A stretch of 37,626 bases of DNA from Paraburkholderia sp. Lineage in GTDB: Bacteria > Pseudomonadota > Gammaproteobacteria > Burkholderiales > Burkholderiaceae. Positions 17,185-25,939 of this stretch are shown here, piece by piece. The notes under the pieces were generated by a model. The model was not told where the DNA came from, searched no databases, and saw only the letters and a program-made list of their open reading frames with translations. The stretch covers positions 1 to 37,626 of the forward strand of contig JAITTX010000070.1 of NCBI GenBank assembly GCA_031286755.1. The letters run 5' to 3'. Numbering within the stretch: position 1 is the first letter of the stretch; each line of letters opens with the position of its first letter. The translations under genes were made by a program, and so were the position numbers.

Positions 17185-19803
17185 TCAATCGAGCGGCCAG
17201 TGCGCGCGGCTCGCCGCGCGCACCGCCTGCGCCGATTCCAGCGCGAGCACCTCGAACGCGCGCTCGCGGCACTGGCTGTAATCGAGCTTGCGCACGCGCG
17301 CCTTGATCGTCGGCACGGAAACCGGATCGACCGACAGCTCGGTCACGCCAAGGCCGACGAGCAGCGGCACCGCGAGCGGGTCGCCCGCCAGCGCGCCACA
17401 CACGCCAACCCACTTGCCATGCTTGCTCGCGCCCTCCACCGCCACCGAGACGAGGCGCAGCACGGCCGGATGCAGGCCGTCGGCTTGCGCCGCCAGATCG
17501 GGCTGGCAGCGGTCCATCGCTAGCGTGTACTGAGTGAGATCGTTGGTGCCGATCGAAAGGAAGTCGGCGTGGCGCGCGAGCTGGTCGGCCAGCAGCGCCG
17601 CCGAGGGCACCTCGATCATCACGCCCACCTCGATGCGGCCGGTGCGGCCCGCCTCGCGTGCAAACGTGTCGATGCGCTCGCGCAAGCGCACGAGTTCACC
17701 CACGTCGGTAACCATCGGCAACAGGATGCGCACGGCGCCCATGGGCTCGACCGCGAGCAGGCCGCGCAACTGGTCGTCGAGCAGATCGGGGCGCACCTGC
17801 GCGAGGCGGATGCCGCGCAAGCCCAGCGCGGGGTTCGGCTCGGGCGGCAGCGTCAGGTAGTCGACTTCCTTGTCCGCGCCCACGTCGAGCGTGCGGATGA
17901 TGGCCGTGCGTCCGCCCAGCGCCTCGGCGATCGCCTGGTAGCCCTGACGATGCTCGTCCACGGTGGGCGCCGCCTGGCGATGGATGAACATGAGCTCGGT
18001 GCGCAGGAGGCCCACGGAATCCGCGCCGTTTTCCACGGCGGTGCGCGCGTCGTCGAGCGTGGCGATATTCGCCGCGACTTCGACCGCATGGCCGTCGCGC
18101 GTGGACGCGGCTTCATGCGAGGTGCGCCGGTTCGCCTCGCGCACGCCAGCAAGGCGCCGCTTTTCGGTGCGGGCGCGCTCGACGTCCTGCGGGCTCGGCG
18201 CGAAGGCCAGGCTGCCCGCGCTCGCGTCCACCACCACCGTCGTGCCTTCCTCGATCTTGTGCAAGGCGTCGCCGAGCGCGACGAGCGCCGGAATGCCCGC
18301 CTGGCGCGCGATGATCGCAGCATGCGAGGTCGCGCCGCCACGCGCCATCACGAGCGCGGTGACGCGCTTGCGGTCGAGCGAGGCCAGGTCGGAAGGCGTG
18401 AATTCGTCGGCGGCGAGCACCGCCTCTTCGGGCAGCTCGCGCTGCGCCGCGCCCATCCCGCCGCCTGCGCCGCTCGCGTTCGCGAGCGCGCGCAGCACGC
18501 GCTTTTCGAGGTCGCGCAGGTCGGCGGCACGCTCCGCGAGCAGCGGGTCGTCCACCTTGCCGAGCACCGCGATCTGCGCGCGAATCGCCTCGCGCCATGC
18601 GAAGCCCGCGCTCTTGCCAAGACTGATGAGGTCCCGTGCGGCGTCGATCAACGTGGGGTCTTCGAGCAGCACGCGATGCATCTGGAAGATGCCCGCTTCG
18701 CCGATTGCACCGCGCTGCGAGGCCACGCGCACGGAGGCATCCAGCTCGGCGTCGACGGATGCAACGGCCTTGTCGAGCAGACGGCTCTCCGCCGCCGAGG
18801 GGCCGCTCGCAAGCTCGGCCGGCTCGAGTTCGGCGTCATCCCAGCGCACCAGCGTGCCGACGGCCACGCCGGGCGCCGCGCACACACCCACCAGCGTGCC
18901 CGGCGCGCTTCGCGCGGCCTGCTGCGCGACGACCGCGGCATTCGCCGCGCTGGCCACGGCGGCGGTCGCCGGCGCCGGCGACAATTGCCGCGCAGGCGCC
19001 TCGCCGCCTTCGCCCGGCGCTTCGCGCAAGAGTTCATTGGCAACGGCGTCGACGGCCTTCTGCGCCTCGTGGCCCATGCCGACCAGCTCGATGGTCGCGC
19101 CCTCGCCGGCACCCAGCCCGAGCAGCCCGACCACGCTTTCGATGGCCGCCTTGCGCTCGCCGTAGCGCACTTCCACACGCGCATCGATGCCGCGCACCGC
19201 TTCACGCGCGCGTGCCGCGGGCCGCGCATGGAGGCCGCCCGCATGCGTGAGCGTCACGCGGCGGCGCACTTCGTTCGTCACCACCTCCGCAACGCCGGCA
19301 GCGGGCGCCGCGCCCTCACGCGCGCGCAGCGCGAGGAGCGGCGTCTTGCCCGCTTCGACATGATCCGCGTAGCTCGCGCGCTCGATCACCTCGAACACAT
19401 CGGAATTCGCCACCGCAATCACGGAAACGAGACTGGGCGCGTTGCACGCCACCACGTCGAGATCGAACTCGATCAGCAGGTCGCCACGGCGCACCTGCAC
19501 GCCCTGCTCGACCTTCGGCGTAAAGCCCTTGCCGTTCAGCTCGACCGTGTCGATGCCGATATGCACGAGAACCTGCGCGCCTTCGGCGGTTTGCAGCGTG
19601 ACGGCGTGGCCGGTGCGCGCGAGGTGCATGATCGTGCCGTCGCACGGCGCGACGAGCCGGCCGGCGAGCGGATCGACGCCGATGCCGTCACCGAACAGGC
19701 CTTCCGAAAACACCGGATCGGGCACCGAGGCGAGCGGCACGACGGGGCCGCTCAACGGCGCGATCAGTTCGATATGGCCCTCGGCGGAATTTTCCGGTTT
19801 CAT
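17185..19803 (-). CDS. Fused PTS protein EIIA(Glc-type)-HPr-EI (PEP-protein phosphotransferase)
   Basis: One 872-residue polypeptide carries all soluble PTS parts. EIIA (about 5-165) has the phospho-acceptor His81 in LVHIGIDTVELNGKG and the partner His66. HPr (about 180-262) has His192 in GLHARPAARA. EI (about 302-872) has swivelling-domain His494 in RGGATSHAAIIARQ, the PEP-binding barrel with LRTELMF, and the C-terminal active Cys in GVCGALAGDP. Phosphate should pass PEP-EI-HPr-EIIA to the Cys413 EIIB of NagE. I chose ATG 19803, with AGGAG 9 nt upstream; an in-frame ATG at 19830 is also possible. It lies 39 nt after the SIS deaminase gene. Confidence 0.93.
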   Translation of the reverse strand: MKPENSAEGHIELIAPLSGPVVPLASVPDPVFSEGLFGDGIGVDPLAGRLVAPCDGTIMHLARTGHAVTLQTAEGAQVLVHIGIDTVELNGKGFTPKVEQGVQVRRGDLLIEFDLDVVACNAPSLVSVIAVANSDVFEVIERASYADHVEAGKTPLLALRAREGAAPAAGVAEVVTNEVRRRVTLTHAGGLHARPAARAREAVRGIDARVEVRYGERKAAIESVVGLLGLGAGEGATIELVGMGHEAQKAVDAVANELLREAPGEGGEAPARQLSPAPATAAVASAANAAVVAQQAARSAPGTLVGVCAAPGVAVGTLVRWDDAELEPAELASGPSAAESRLLDKAVASVDAELDASVRVASQRGAIGEAGIFQMHRVLLEDPTLIDAARDLISLGKSAGFAWREAIRAQIAVLGKVDDPLLAERAADLRDLEKRVLRALANASGAGGGMGAAQRELPEEAVLAADEFTPSDLASLDRKRVTALVMARGGATSHAAIIARQAGIPALVALGDALHKIEEGTTVVVDASAGSLAFAPSPQDVERARTEKRRLAGVREANRRTSHEAASTRDGHAVEVAANIATLDDARTAVENGADSVGLLRTELMFIHRQAAPTVDEHRQGYQAIAEALGGRTAIIRTLDVGADKEVDYLTLPPEPNPALGLRGIRLAQVRPDLLDDQLRGLLAVEPMGAVRILLPMVTDVGELVRLRERIDTFAREAGRTGRIEVGVMIEVPSAALLADQLARHADFLSIGTNDLTQYTLAMDRCQPDLAAQADGLHPAVLRLVSVAVEGASKHGKWVGVCGALAGDPLAVPLLVGLGVTELSVDPVSVPTIKARVRKLDYSQCRERAFEVLALESAQAVRAASRAHWPLD

Positions 19804-19842
19804 CAGGCGAGACTCCTGGATGCGTTCCATCAGCGTTCCAAT

Positions 19843-20859
19843 CTAGTGGGTTTCGGTGACTTTGTTCAGGTAGCGCGGCTCATCCGGGTTGCGGCCGCGC
19901 GCGGCGGCAAGGCTTGCCGCCATCACGTAGAACGAAAGAATGGCGGCGATCGGATCGAGCGCCGGGTCGGCCGTCGTGACGAGCGGCAGCGTGGCGTCCT
20001 GCACGTCGGCGGGCGCCGCGAGCAGCACGCGCGCGCCGCGCTTTTGCATGTCGCGCGCGAACTGCACGAGACCGGCCTGTTCCGGCCCGCGCGGTGCGAA
20101 CACGAGCAGCGGATAGTCGCGGTCGATCAATTCCATCGGGCCGTGGCGTACTTCGGCGCTGGAGAACGCTTCGGCCTGGATGCCCGAAGTCTCCTTGAGC
20201 TTGAGCGCCGCTTCCTGCGCGATGGCAAGACCCGGGCCGCGGCCGATCACGATCATCTGCGAGACGTCGCGCAGTTCATCCACGGCCTTCGACCAGTCGA
20301 GCGCGCCCGCGCGGTCGAGCGCCTCGGGCAGCGCGCGCACGGCGTCGAGCAGCGCGGCATCGCGCTGCCAGAACGCCACCAGTTGCGCCGACATCGCGAG
20401 CATCGCGATATAGCTCTTGGTGGCCGCGACGCTCAGCTCCGCGCCCGCGAGCAACGGCAGTTCCGCGCCCGCGGCGTCCGCCAGCGGCGAGCCGGCCACG
20501 TTGACCATGGCCGCCGTGAGCGCGCCCGCGTCGTGGAGCGCGCGCAGCGTGGCAACCAGATCAGGACTCCTGCCCGATTGGGAAAAAGCAAGAGCGAACT
20601 GGCCCTTTACGCGCAACGGCGCCTGTTGCAGCGTTGCGATCGACATGGGAATCGAGGCGACCGGCACGCCGATGCGGCTCATGGTGAGCGCGGCGAAATA
20701 GCTCGCCGCGTGGTCCGAGCTGCCGCGCGCGACCGTGAGCGCGACGTGGCGCGGCTCGGCCTCGAGCGCGCGGGCGAGCGCCTCGACGCGCGAGGTGTCC
20801 GCGAGCTGCGCGGCAACGACGCCAGACGAGGCCAGCGCTTCTTTAAGCATATTCGACAA
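19843..20859 (-). CDS. SIS-domain glucosamine-6-phosphate deaminase (NagB-II type)
   Basis: The product (338 residues) has two SIS sugar-isomerase domains (about 28-165 and 185-325) and no glutaminase domain, the layout of NagB-II enzymes that deaminate glucosamine-6-P to fructose-6-P. Visible motifs are TVARGSSDHAASYFA, AFSQSGRSPDLVATL, GRGPGLAIAQEAALKLKE and SSAEVRHGPMELI. Three starts are possible: ATG 20877 (no Shine-Dalgarno), TTG 20859 (AGGAG 6 nt upstream, preferred) and ATG 20850. All overlap the end of nagA, so translation is coupled. Position between nagA and the PTS genes supports the deaminase role over a GlmS-like synthase. Confidence 0.87.
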   Translation of the reverse strand: MSNMLKEALASSGVVAAQLADTSRVEALARALEAEPRHVALTVARGSSDHAASYFAALTMSRIGVPVASIPMSIATLQQAPLRVKGQFALAFSQSGRSPDLVATLRALHDAGALTAAMVNVAGSPLADAAGAELPLLAGAELSVAATKSYIAMLAMSAQLVAFWQRDAALLDAVRALPEALDRAGALDWSKAVDELRDVSQMIVIGRGPGLAIAQEAALKLKETSGIQAEAFSSAEVRHGPMELIDRDYPLLVFAPRGPEQAGLVQFARDMQKRGARVLLAAPADVQDATLPLVTTADPALDPIAAILSFYVMAASLAAARGRNPDEPRYLNKVTETH

Positions 20860-21946
20860 TCGATTCTCCTTCGACATAGGTCGCGGTAAGCGTCAGTTCG
20901 CGGTCGAACACGTTGACATCGGCCCATGCGCCGCGCGCGAGGCGGCCACGGTCTTCGATGCCGAGATAGTCGGCCGCGTAGCGCGACAGGCGCGCGGAAA
21001 CATCTGCGATCGGCAGGCCGAGCGACACGAGATTGCGCAGGGCCTGGTCCATGGTGAGAGTGCTGCCGGCAAGCGTGCCGTCTGCGAGACGCACGCCGCC
21101 GAGGCACTTGGTGACGTGCTGGCTGCCGAGGCGATATTCGCCGTCGGGCATACCGGTGGCCGAGGTGCTGTCGGTCACGACGTAGAGGCGCGGAATCGCG
21201 CGCAGCGCTGCGCGGATGGCGCCCGGATGCACGTGCAGCAGATCGGGAATGATCTCCGCGTACTCGGCATGCGCGAGCGCCGCGCCGACGAGGCCGGGAT
21301 TGCGGTGATGCAGCGGCGACATCGCGTTGAAGAGGTGCGTGAAGCCGCGCGCGCCGTGCTTGAGCGCGGCCACGGCGTCATCGTAGGTCGCGAGCGAATG
21401 GCCGAGCTGCACGCGCACGCCGCGCGCGGCCATCTCGCCGATGATCTCGATATGGCCCGCGATTTCCGGCGCCACGGTCACCACGCGAATGGGCGCGATC
21501 GCCAGATACTTGAGCACTTCGTCGAGCACGGCGGACACCGCGGCGTCGGGTTGCGCGCCCAGCTTGCCCGGATTGATGTACGGCCCTTCCAGATGCACGC
21601 CCAGCACGCGCGCGCCGCCCGGCGTGCGCCGGCGCGCCACGTCGCCGAGGCCCGAGACCACGCTCATCAACTCCTCGCGAGGCGCGGTCATGGTGGTGGC
21701 GAGCATGCTCGTCGTGCCGTAGCGCGCGTGAGTGCGCGCGATGGTTTCGATGGCGTCGCCCGCTTCCATGACGTCGGCGCCGCCGCCGCCATGCACGTGC
21801 AAGTCGATGAAGCCAGGCAGGAGATAAGGCGCGTCGTTCTTCGCCGGATCGGCGGCCTCGCCCTCGATCGACGTGATGCGTCCGTTTCCGAACGTGAGCG
21901 TGCCGTTGATCCAGCCTTCAGGGGTGAGAATGTTTCCGCTCAGCAT
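20843..21946 (-). CDS. nagA: N-acetylglucosamine-6-phosphate deacetylase
   Basis: NagA hydrolyses GlcNAc-6-P to glucosamine-6-P and acetate. The 367-residue amidohydrolase shows GFIDLHVHGGGG (metal/structural His), VLGVHLEGPYIN (metal Glu), VQLGHS, GFTHLFNAMSPL and the catalytic Asp in VVTDSTSATG. Length is typical. The ribosome-binding site before ATG 21946 is weak (CGGAAAAA), and a 50-codon ORF overlaps both the end of the upstream regulator gene and this start, so coupling is possible. The 3' end overlaps the SIS deaminase gene. Confidence 0.96.
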   Translation of the reverse strand: MLSGNILTPEGWINGTLTFGNGRITSIEGEAADPAKNDAPYLLPGFIDLHVHGGGGADVMEAGDAIETIARTHARYGTTSMLATTMTAPREELMSVVSGLGDVARRRTPGGARVLGVHLEGPYINPGKLGAQPDAAVSAVLDEVLKYLAIAPIRVVTVAPEIAGHIEIIGEMAARGVRVQLGHSLATYDDAVAALKHGARGFTHLFNAMSPLHHRNPGLVGAALAHAEYAEIIPDLLHVHPGAIRAALRAIPRLYVVTDSTSATGMPDGEYRLGSQHVTKCLGGVRLADGTLAGSTLTMDQALRNLVSLGLPIADVSARLSRYAADYLGIEDRGRLARGAWADVNVFDRELTLTATYVEGESIVEYA

Positions 21947-22092
21947 GAGATTTTTCCGATTTTGCGCACGACGGATTCGGGTGCGCGATGAGTCGTGACG
22001 GTGACGTGCATGAGAGATTCGTGGCGCGGCGTTGCGTTCCCGCGAGTTGTCTTCCGCGCTGTTTGCTGTATTGCCATCATGACTGCGTTCAT
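21940..22092 (-). CDS. Possible 50-codon linking ORF between nagR and nagA
   Basis: This ORF (MNAVMMAIQQTARKTTRGNA at the start) begins with an ATG overlapping the regulator's TGA as ATGA (22092-22089) and stops at a TGA lying inside ATGCTGA of the nagA start. It exactly bridges the two genes. I recognise no family. Codon use is less GC-rich at third positions than in neighbouring genes and there is no strong Shine-Dalgarno sequence, so it may be fortuitous or serve only to carry ribosomes to nagA. Confidence 0.3.
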   Translation of the reverse strand: MNAVMMAIQQTARKTTRGNATPRHESLMHVTVTTHRAPESVVRKIGKISC

Positions 22093-22823
22093 TGCCGGAG
22101 TTCCGCGACGAAGTCGTAAAAACCGTCGCGGCAATAGGTGTCCGTGAGTTCGATGGCGTGCTGGTCGCGCGAAAAACCCACGCGCGTGATCACGAGCAGC
22201 GCCGCACGCGGCTCCACGCCCATCAGCGCCGCGATTTCGCCGGTCGCGTTGACTGCGCGAAAGTGCTGGAGCGCACGCACGACCGGTACGCCGCGCTCTT
22301 CGAGGTACGCATAGAGCGAGCCGTCGATGGCGCCCGGGTCCGGCACGATGGACACGGGCAACGCCGAATGCTCGACGGCCATCACGATGCCGTCCGCGCG
22401 GCGCAGGCGGCGCAGGCTCGCAACCGAGGCGCCGGGCGACAGCCCGAGCTGCACGATCTCCTCGCGATGGGCGGCGCGCAGTTCGCGCTCCAGCCACACC
22501 GAATCGGGCGTGAAGCCACGCTGCTCCATTTTTTTTGTGAAGCCGGTCAGGCGCGAGAGCGGATCTTCCACGCGCGGCGTGATGAAGCTGCCCGCGCCGC
22601 GCGCACGCCGGATCAACCCCTGCTCGACCAGCAATTCAATAGCCTTGCGCGCCGTGATGCGCGAAACGCCGATGGCGTCCGAGAGCGTGCGCTCCGACGG
22701 CAGCGCCTCACCCGCCGACCACACGCCGCAATGAATGGCCGTCGCAAGGTTGCGCGCCAGCTGCAGATAGAGCGGCGTGACGTTGCGCGCATCGGGCATC
22801 AGGGCAGACCAACGGGTTTCCAT
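22089..22823 (-). CDS. nagR: GntR-family (HutC/UTRA) regulator of GlcNAc use
   Basis: The 244-residue protein has a GntR winged-helix domain (about 15-80; LPSERTLSDAIGVSRITARK is the recognition helix region) and a C-terminal UTRA effector domain (about 98-240). UTRA members of the NagR/DasR type bind amino-sugar phosphates and release DNA. Linkage to nagA, the deaminase and PTS genes supports GlcNAc-6-P or GlcN-6-P as inducer (inference). The ATG at 22823 is preceded by GGAG; an ATG at 22799 is an alternative. It is first in the operon and its promoter contains likely operators, suggesting autoregulation. Confidence 0.88.
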   Translation of the reverse strand: METRWSALMPDARNVTPLYLQLARNLATAIHCGVWSAGEALPSERTLSDAIGVSRITARKAIELLVEQGLIRRARGAGSFITPRVEDPLSRLTGFTKKMEQRGFTPDSVWLERELRAAHREEIVQLGLSPGASVASLRRLRRADGIVMAVEHSALPVSIVPDPGAIDGSLYAYLEERGVPVVRALQHFRAVNATGEIAALMGVEPRAALLVITRVGFSRDQHAIELTDTYCRDGFYDFVAELRQ

Positions 22824-22927
22824 GGAACTCCGGCCAACGGTTGGACAGATCGTGGGGGCACCCAGGCGGGTCATCTGGCACTTTCGGCATTGCCATCTCG
22901 GCGCCGGCCCGGTGCAAATTCGAGCCC

Positions 22928-22955
22928 ATTATATAACCACAATAATACCAGTCAA
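22928..22955 (-). promoter_or_regulatory. Strong sigma-70 promoter of the nag operon
   Basis: On the minus strand, TTGACT (22955-22950) and a perfect TATAAT (22933-22928) are 16 nt apart. The start would fall near 22921, giving a leader of about 98 nt before nagR. Confidence 0.8.
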
Positions 22956-23013
22956 CACGTGCGACAATCACGCTGAAATTACTTAAAATCTCATATAAAT
23001 CAGTTGGTTATAT
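22931..23013. promoter_or_regulatory. Candidate NagR operators: inverted ATATAACCA copies
   Basis: ATATAACCA (22931-22939) sits on the promoter, and its exact inverse TGGTTATAT lies at 23005-23013, about 65 bp apart. A related half-site AATACCA (22944-22950) lies in the spacer. Repeated TGGT-containing half-sites at the promoter are what a GntR-family dimer would need. The real consensus is not known from this sequence. Confidence 0.45.
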
Positions 23014-23232
23014 TATTTTTCGTGAGTCCGAACGAGCTTGACTGGGATTGGGACTTTCCCTGGAGAGATACCTGTGGGCTCTTTTTAAGACACCACCGGG
23101 TCGCTTGACACTCCCTCTATGCAGACCAATCCGATACCGGATCAGGACCATTAGCCCGCTGCGTGGAAGCAGAGACGATATGGCGATGCGCCTCCGAGGC
23201 CAGCGCACGCTAGACGCGCCTGAAACGGGCAT
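23014..23232. other. Unassigned stretch between nag promoter and metQ terminator
   Basis: About 220 nt without a credible gene. A small palindrome ATCCG-ATAC-CGGAT occurs near 23130-23145. I see no riboswitch or tRNA pattern. Confidence 0.3.
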
Positions 23233-23262
23233 AAAAAAAGCCGCTTCCACGAAGCGGCTTTT
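23233..23262 (-). terminator. Rho-independent terminator of metQ
   Basis: AGCCGCTTC (23239-23247) and GAAGCGGCT (23251-23259) form a 9-bp stem with loop CAC. On the minus strand it is followed by seven T residues. It lies about 70 nt after the metQ stop. Confidence 0.88.
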
Positions 23263-23332
23263 CACTGGCTGGATCACCGGCGGGCGGCTTGCACGCCGCG
23301 CGCTGTGATCGGAAGCGACGAGTCTGCGTCGC

Positions 23333-24148
23333 TCAGAACGACGGAATCATCGAGCCCTTGAATTCGGTCTTGATGAACTGGCGCACGTCTTCCGACTGAT
23401 AAGCCGCAACCAGCTTCTTCACCCACGGCTTGTCCTTGTCCTGGGCGCGCACGGCGATCAGGTTCGCGTACGGGCTGTGGGTGTCTTCCAGCGCGATGGC
23501 GTCCTTGGTCGGCTGCAGGCCGGCCGCCAGCGCGTAGTTCGTGTTGATCACGGCGGCGTCCACGTCGCCGAGCGCGCGCGGCAGTTGCGCGGCGTCCAGC
23601 TCGACGAGCTTCACCTTCTTCGGATTCTCGGCGACGTCGAGCGGCGTCGCGTTGTTGCCGTTCGTGCCCGCACCGGCGCGCAGCTTGATCACGCCTTTGC
23701 TCTGCAGAAGCAGCAACGCGCGGTTCTCATTCGACGGATCGTTCGGCACCGCGACCTTCGCGCCTTGCGGCAGGTCGTTCAGCGACTTGAGCTTCTTCGA
23801 GTACACGCCGATCGGCGAGATGTACGTGAGGCCCACATTCACGAGCTTGTAGCCGCGCTGCTTGACCTGGCTGTCGAGGTAGGGGCCGGTCTGGAAGCTG
23901 TTGGCGTCGAGATCGCCCGAATCGAGCGCCGCGTTGGGCTGCACGTAGTCGTTGAATTCGATGACCTTCACATTCAGGCCTTCGCGCTTGGCGACCTTCT
24001 GGACCACGGCCCAGACCTGGGCGTCCGGGCCCGAAACGGTACCGACCTTGATGACCTTGTCGTCGGCGTGAGCGCCGAAGCTGGCTGCAAGCGTGGTGGC
24101 GGCGGCAAAGCCGGCGAGGAGAGCTTTAATCAGATTTCTGCGCTGCAT
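23333..24148 (-). CDS. metQ: MetQ/NlpA-family ABC transporter substrate-binding protein
   Basis: The 271-residue product has a signal peptide (MQRRNLIKALLAGFAAATTL, then cleavage near AHA-DD) without a lipobox Cys, so it is probably a soluble periplasmic protein rather than a lipoprotein. The mature part has the NlpA fold with FNDYVQPNAALDSGDLDANS, a conserved methionine-binder segment, and VAVPNDPSNENRALLLLQ. Family members bind D/L-methionine or related ligands. No metN or metI is adjacent, so it is an orphan here; it may serve a transporter encoded elsewhere or bind another ligand. The ATG at 24148 lacks a clear Shine-Dalgarno sequence. Confidence 0.88.
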   Translation of the reverse strand: MQRRNLIKALLAGFAAATTLAASFGAHADDKVIKVGTVSGPDAQVWAVVQKVAKREGLNVKVIEFNDYVQPNAALDSGDLDANSFQTGPYLDSQVKQRGYKLVNVGLTYISPIGVYSKKLKSLNDLPQGAKVAVPNDPSNENRALLLLQSKGVIKLRAGAGTNGNNATPLDVAENPKKVKLVELDAAQLPRALGDVDAAVINTNYALAAGLQPTKDAIALEDTHSPYANLIAVRAQDKDKPWVKKLVAAYQSEDVRQFIKTEFKGSMIPSF

Positions 24149-24375
24149 GGAGATGATGTTCCCGCTTGTTGCGTGTTTGTTCCTGTCATGTCCCGGCCGC
24201 GGCGGCATTGTGTGCCGTCCGCCGGGTGGACATAAATGGTCTCATATGGCGCCGGCCGCGCGAAATAAAGAAATCGCATACGGATATGCCGGTACGCCAG
24301 TGACGCGGCTCCGGTCCGTGCCCACGCGTTCGGCAAAGCGATAGGCGCCGATGGCTCGGCGGCCTCCCGATGGCT

Positions 24376-25020
24376 TCAGTCGTTGGCGAGCAGGATCTTC
24401 AGATCGTGCAGCCAGGGCGTGACGCCCTGCCCGTCACGCGCAAAGAGCCGCAGCTTGCCGGTGGTGTCGAACACGTAGCTCGCGGCGGTGTGATCCATCG
24501 TGTAGCTGTCGGGCGTATTGCCGGGCACCTTCGCGTAGTAGACGCGGAAGTCCTTCGTGATCTGCTTGAGCTGCTCTTCGTTGGCCGGGCGCAGCGCGAT
24601 GAAAGTGGGATTGAAGGCGCTCACGTACTGGCTCAGGATCTCGGCGCTGTCGCGCTCGGGGTCGACGCTCACGAAAAGCACCTGCACGCGCTTCGCGGCA
24701 TCGGGCCCCAACTGCTGGAGCGCCTGCGAAAGCTCGGCCATGGTGGTCGGGCACACGTCGGGGCAATGCGTGTAGCCGAAGAAAAGCACGACGGCCTTGC
24801 CCTTGAAATCGGCGAGCGAGCGCATCTTGCCGCTCGTGTCCGGCAGCGAGAAGTCCTTGCCGAACTGCGTGTTGCCGGTGATGTCCAGATTCGAGAACGA
24901 CGGCGGCTGCTGGCCGCAGCCTTCTAGCAGCAACGTGCCGCCGAGCGCGCCCGCCGTTGCGAGCGCAATGAGTGCGACACGCGCGGCGCGTGCCGCGCGC
25001 GCGAATGATGAATTGGCCAT
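24376..25020 (-). CDS. SCO1/SenC family copper chaperone for cytochrome oxidase
   Basis: Sco proteins deliver copper to, or reduce, the CuA site of oxidase subunit II. The 214-residue protein has an N-terminal hydrophobic segment ending in a lipobox-like LLLEGC (Cys35), so it may be an outer-face lipoprotein. The thioredoxin-fold domain carries the copper-binding CPDVC (Cys86, Cys90) and His177 in YTMDHTAASY, a full set of ligands. It lies 4 nt after ctaB, the last gene of the heme A/assembly operon. Confidence 0.94.
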   Translation of the reverse strand: MANSSFARAARAARVALIALATAGALGGTLLLEGCGQQPPSFSNLDITGNTQFGKDFSLPDTSGKMRSLADFKGKAVVLFFGYTHCPDVCPTTMAELSQALQQLGPDAAKRVQVLFVSVDPERDSAEILSQYVSAFNPTFIALRPANEEQLKQITKDFRVYYAKVPGNTPDSYTMDHTAASYVFDTTGKLRLFARDGQGVTPWLHDLKILLAND

Positions 25021-25024
25021 GTCG

Positions 25025-25930
25025 TTACATCCCGATGAAGGCGTGCACGTAGTGGTCGACGAGCAGCGCGGCGAACAGCACCGAGAGGTAAACGATCGAA
25101 TAGCGGAAAGTCTTGCGTGCGAGCGCGTCCGAATACTCGAGATAGATCTTCCACGCGTAGGCGAGGAACACCGCGCCCAGCAGAACCGCCGTGACCAGAT
25201 ACAGCAGACCGCTCATGCCCGAGATATAGGGCATCAGCGTGACCGCGAACAGGATCACCGTATAGAGCAGGATGTGCAGTCGCGTGTATTTCTCGCCGTG
25301 CGTGTTGGGCAGCATCGGCAGGCCGGCGTTTTCGTAGTCCTTGCGGCGATAGAGCGCGAGGGCCCAGAAGTGCGGCGGCGTCCACACGAAGATGATGAGG
25401 ACAAGAATCCAGGCGTCGGCGGGCACATGGCCCGTGACGGCCGCCCAGCCGAGCGCCGGCGGCATCGCACCCGAAGCACCGCCGATCACGATGTTCTGGG
25501 GCGTGGCGGGCTTGAGCAGCAGCGTGTAGATGATCGCGTAGCCGATGAAGGTCGCAACCGTGAGCCACATCGTCAGCGGATTGGCGAACGTGTACAGCAC
25601 CCACATGCCGAGGCCGCCGATCACCACGGAAAACGCCAGGATCTGCGCGCTGGTGATCTCGCCACGCGCCGAAGGACGCCAGGAGGTGCGACGCATGCGC
25701 GCATCCACCTTCTGCTCGACGAGACAGTTGATCGCGAAGGCCGCGCCGGCTGTCAGCCAGATGCCGACGGTGCCGCCGATCAGCTGCTTCCAGGGCACCA
25801 TGCCCGGAACGGCGAGGAACATGCCAATGACCGCGCAGAACACGGCCAGTTGGGTGACGCGGGGCTTGGTGAGCGCGAGATACTGCGAAATCCGGCTGCC
25901 GGGCGTCTGGGAGAGGGTTGTACTTTCCAT
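25025..25930 (-). CDS. ctaB: Protoheme IX farnesyltransferase (heme O synthase)
   Basis: CtaB adds a farnesyl group to heme B, forming heme O. The 301-residue UbiA-family protein has about eight to nine membrane segments, the [14 protein letters not shown]-terminal segment, the prenyl-diphosphate motif in [11 protein letters not shown] (the DxxMxRT pattern) and the second Asp-containing loop [15 protein letters not shown]. It starts 9 nt after ctaA and ends 4 nt before the sco gene, so the three are cotranscribed. Heme O is the substrate of the ctaA product. Confidence 0.96.
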   Translation of the reverse strand: MESTTLSQTPGSRISQYLALTKPRVTQLAVFCAVIGMFLAVPGMVPWKQLIGGTVGIWLTAGAAFAINCLVEQKVDARMRRTSWRPSARGEITSAQILAFSVVIGGLGMWVLYTFANPLTMWLTVATFIGYAIIYTLLLKPATPQNIVIGGASGAMPPALGWAAVTGHVPADAWILVLIIFVWTPPHFWALALYRRKDYENAGLPMLPNTHGEKYTRLHILLYTVILFAVTLMPYISGMSGLLYLVTAVLLGAVFLAYAWKIYLEYSDALARKTFRYSIVYLSVLFAALLVDHYVHAFIGM

Positions 25931-25939
25931 AGGGCGGGA

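Noticed and set aside
17569..20889. Very long open frame on the plus strand (over 1100 codons)
   Set aside because: It is the antisense of the EIIA-HPr-EI fusion and SIS genes. GC-rich codon use opens antisense frames; the composition is Arg/His-rich with no domain.
23020..23230. Small RNA or leader in the nag-metQ gap
   Set aside because: Only short palindromes are present, with no promoter-terminator pair framing them on one strand other than the metQ terminator.
24149..24375. Possible SAM or methionine riboswitch before metQ
   Set aside because: I looked for a conserved multi-helix leader and a terminator and found no recognisable core.
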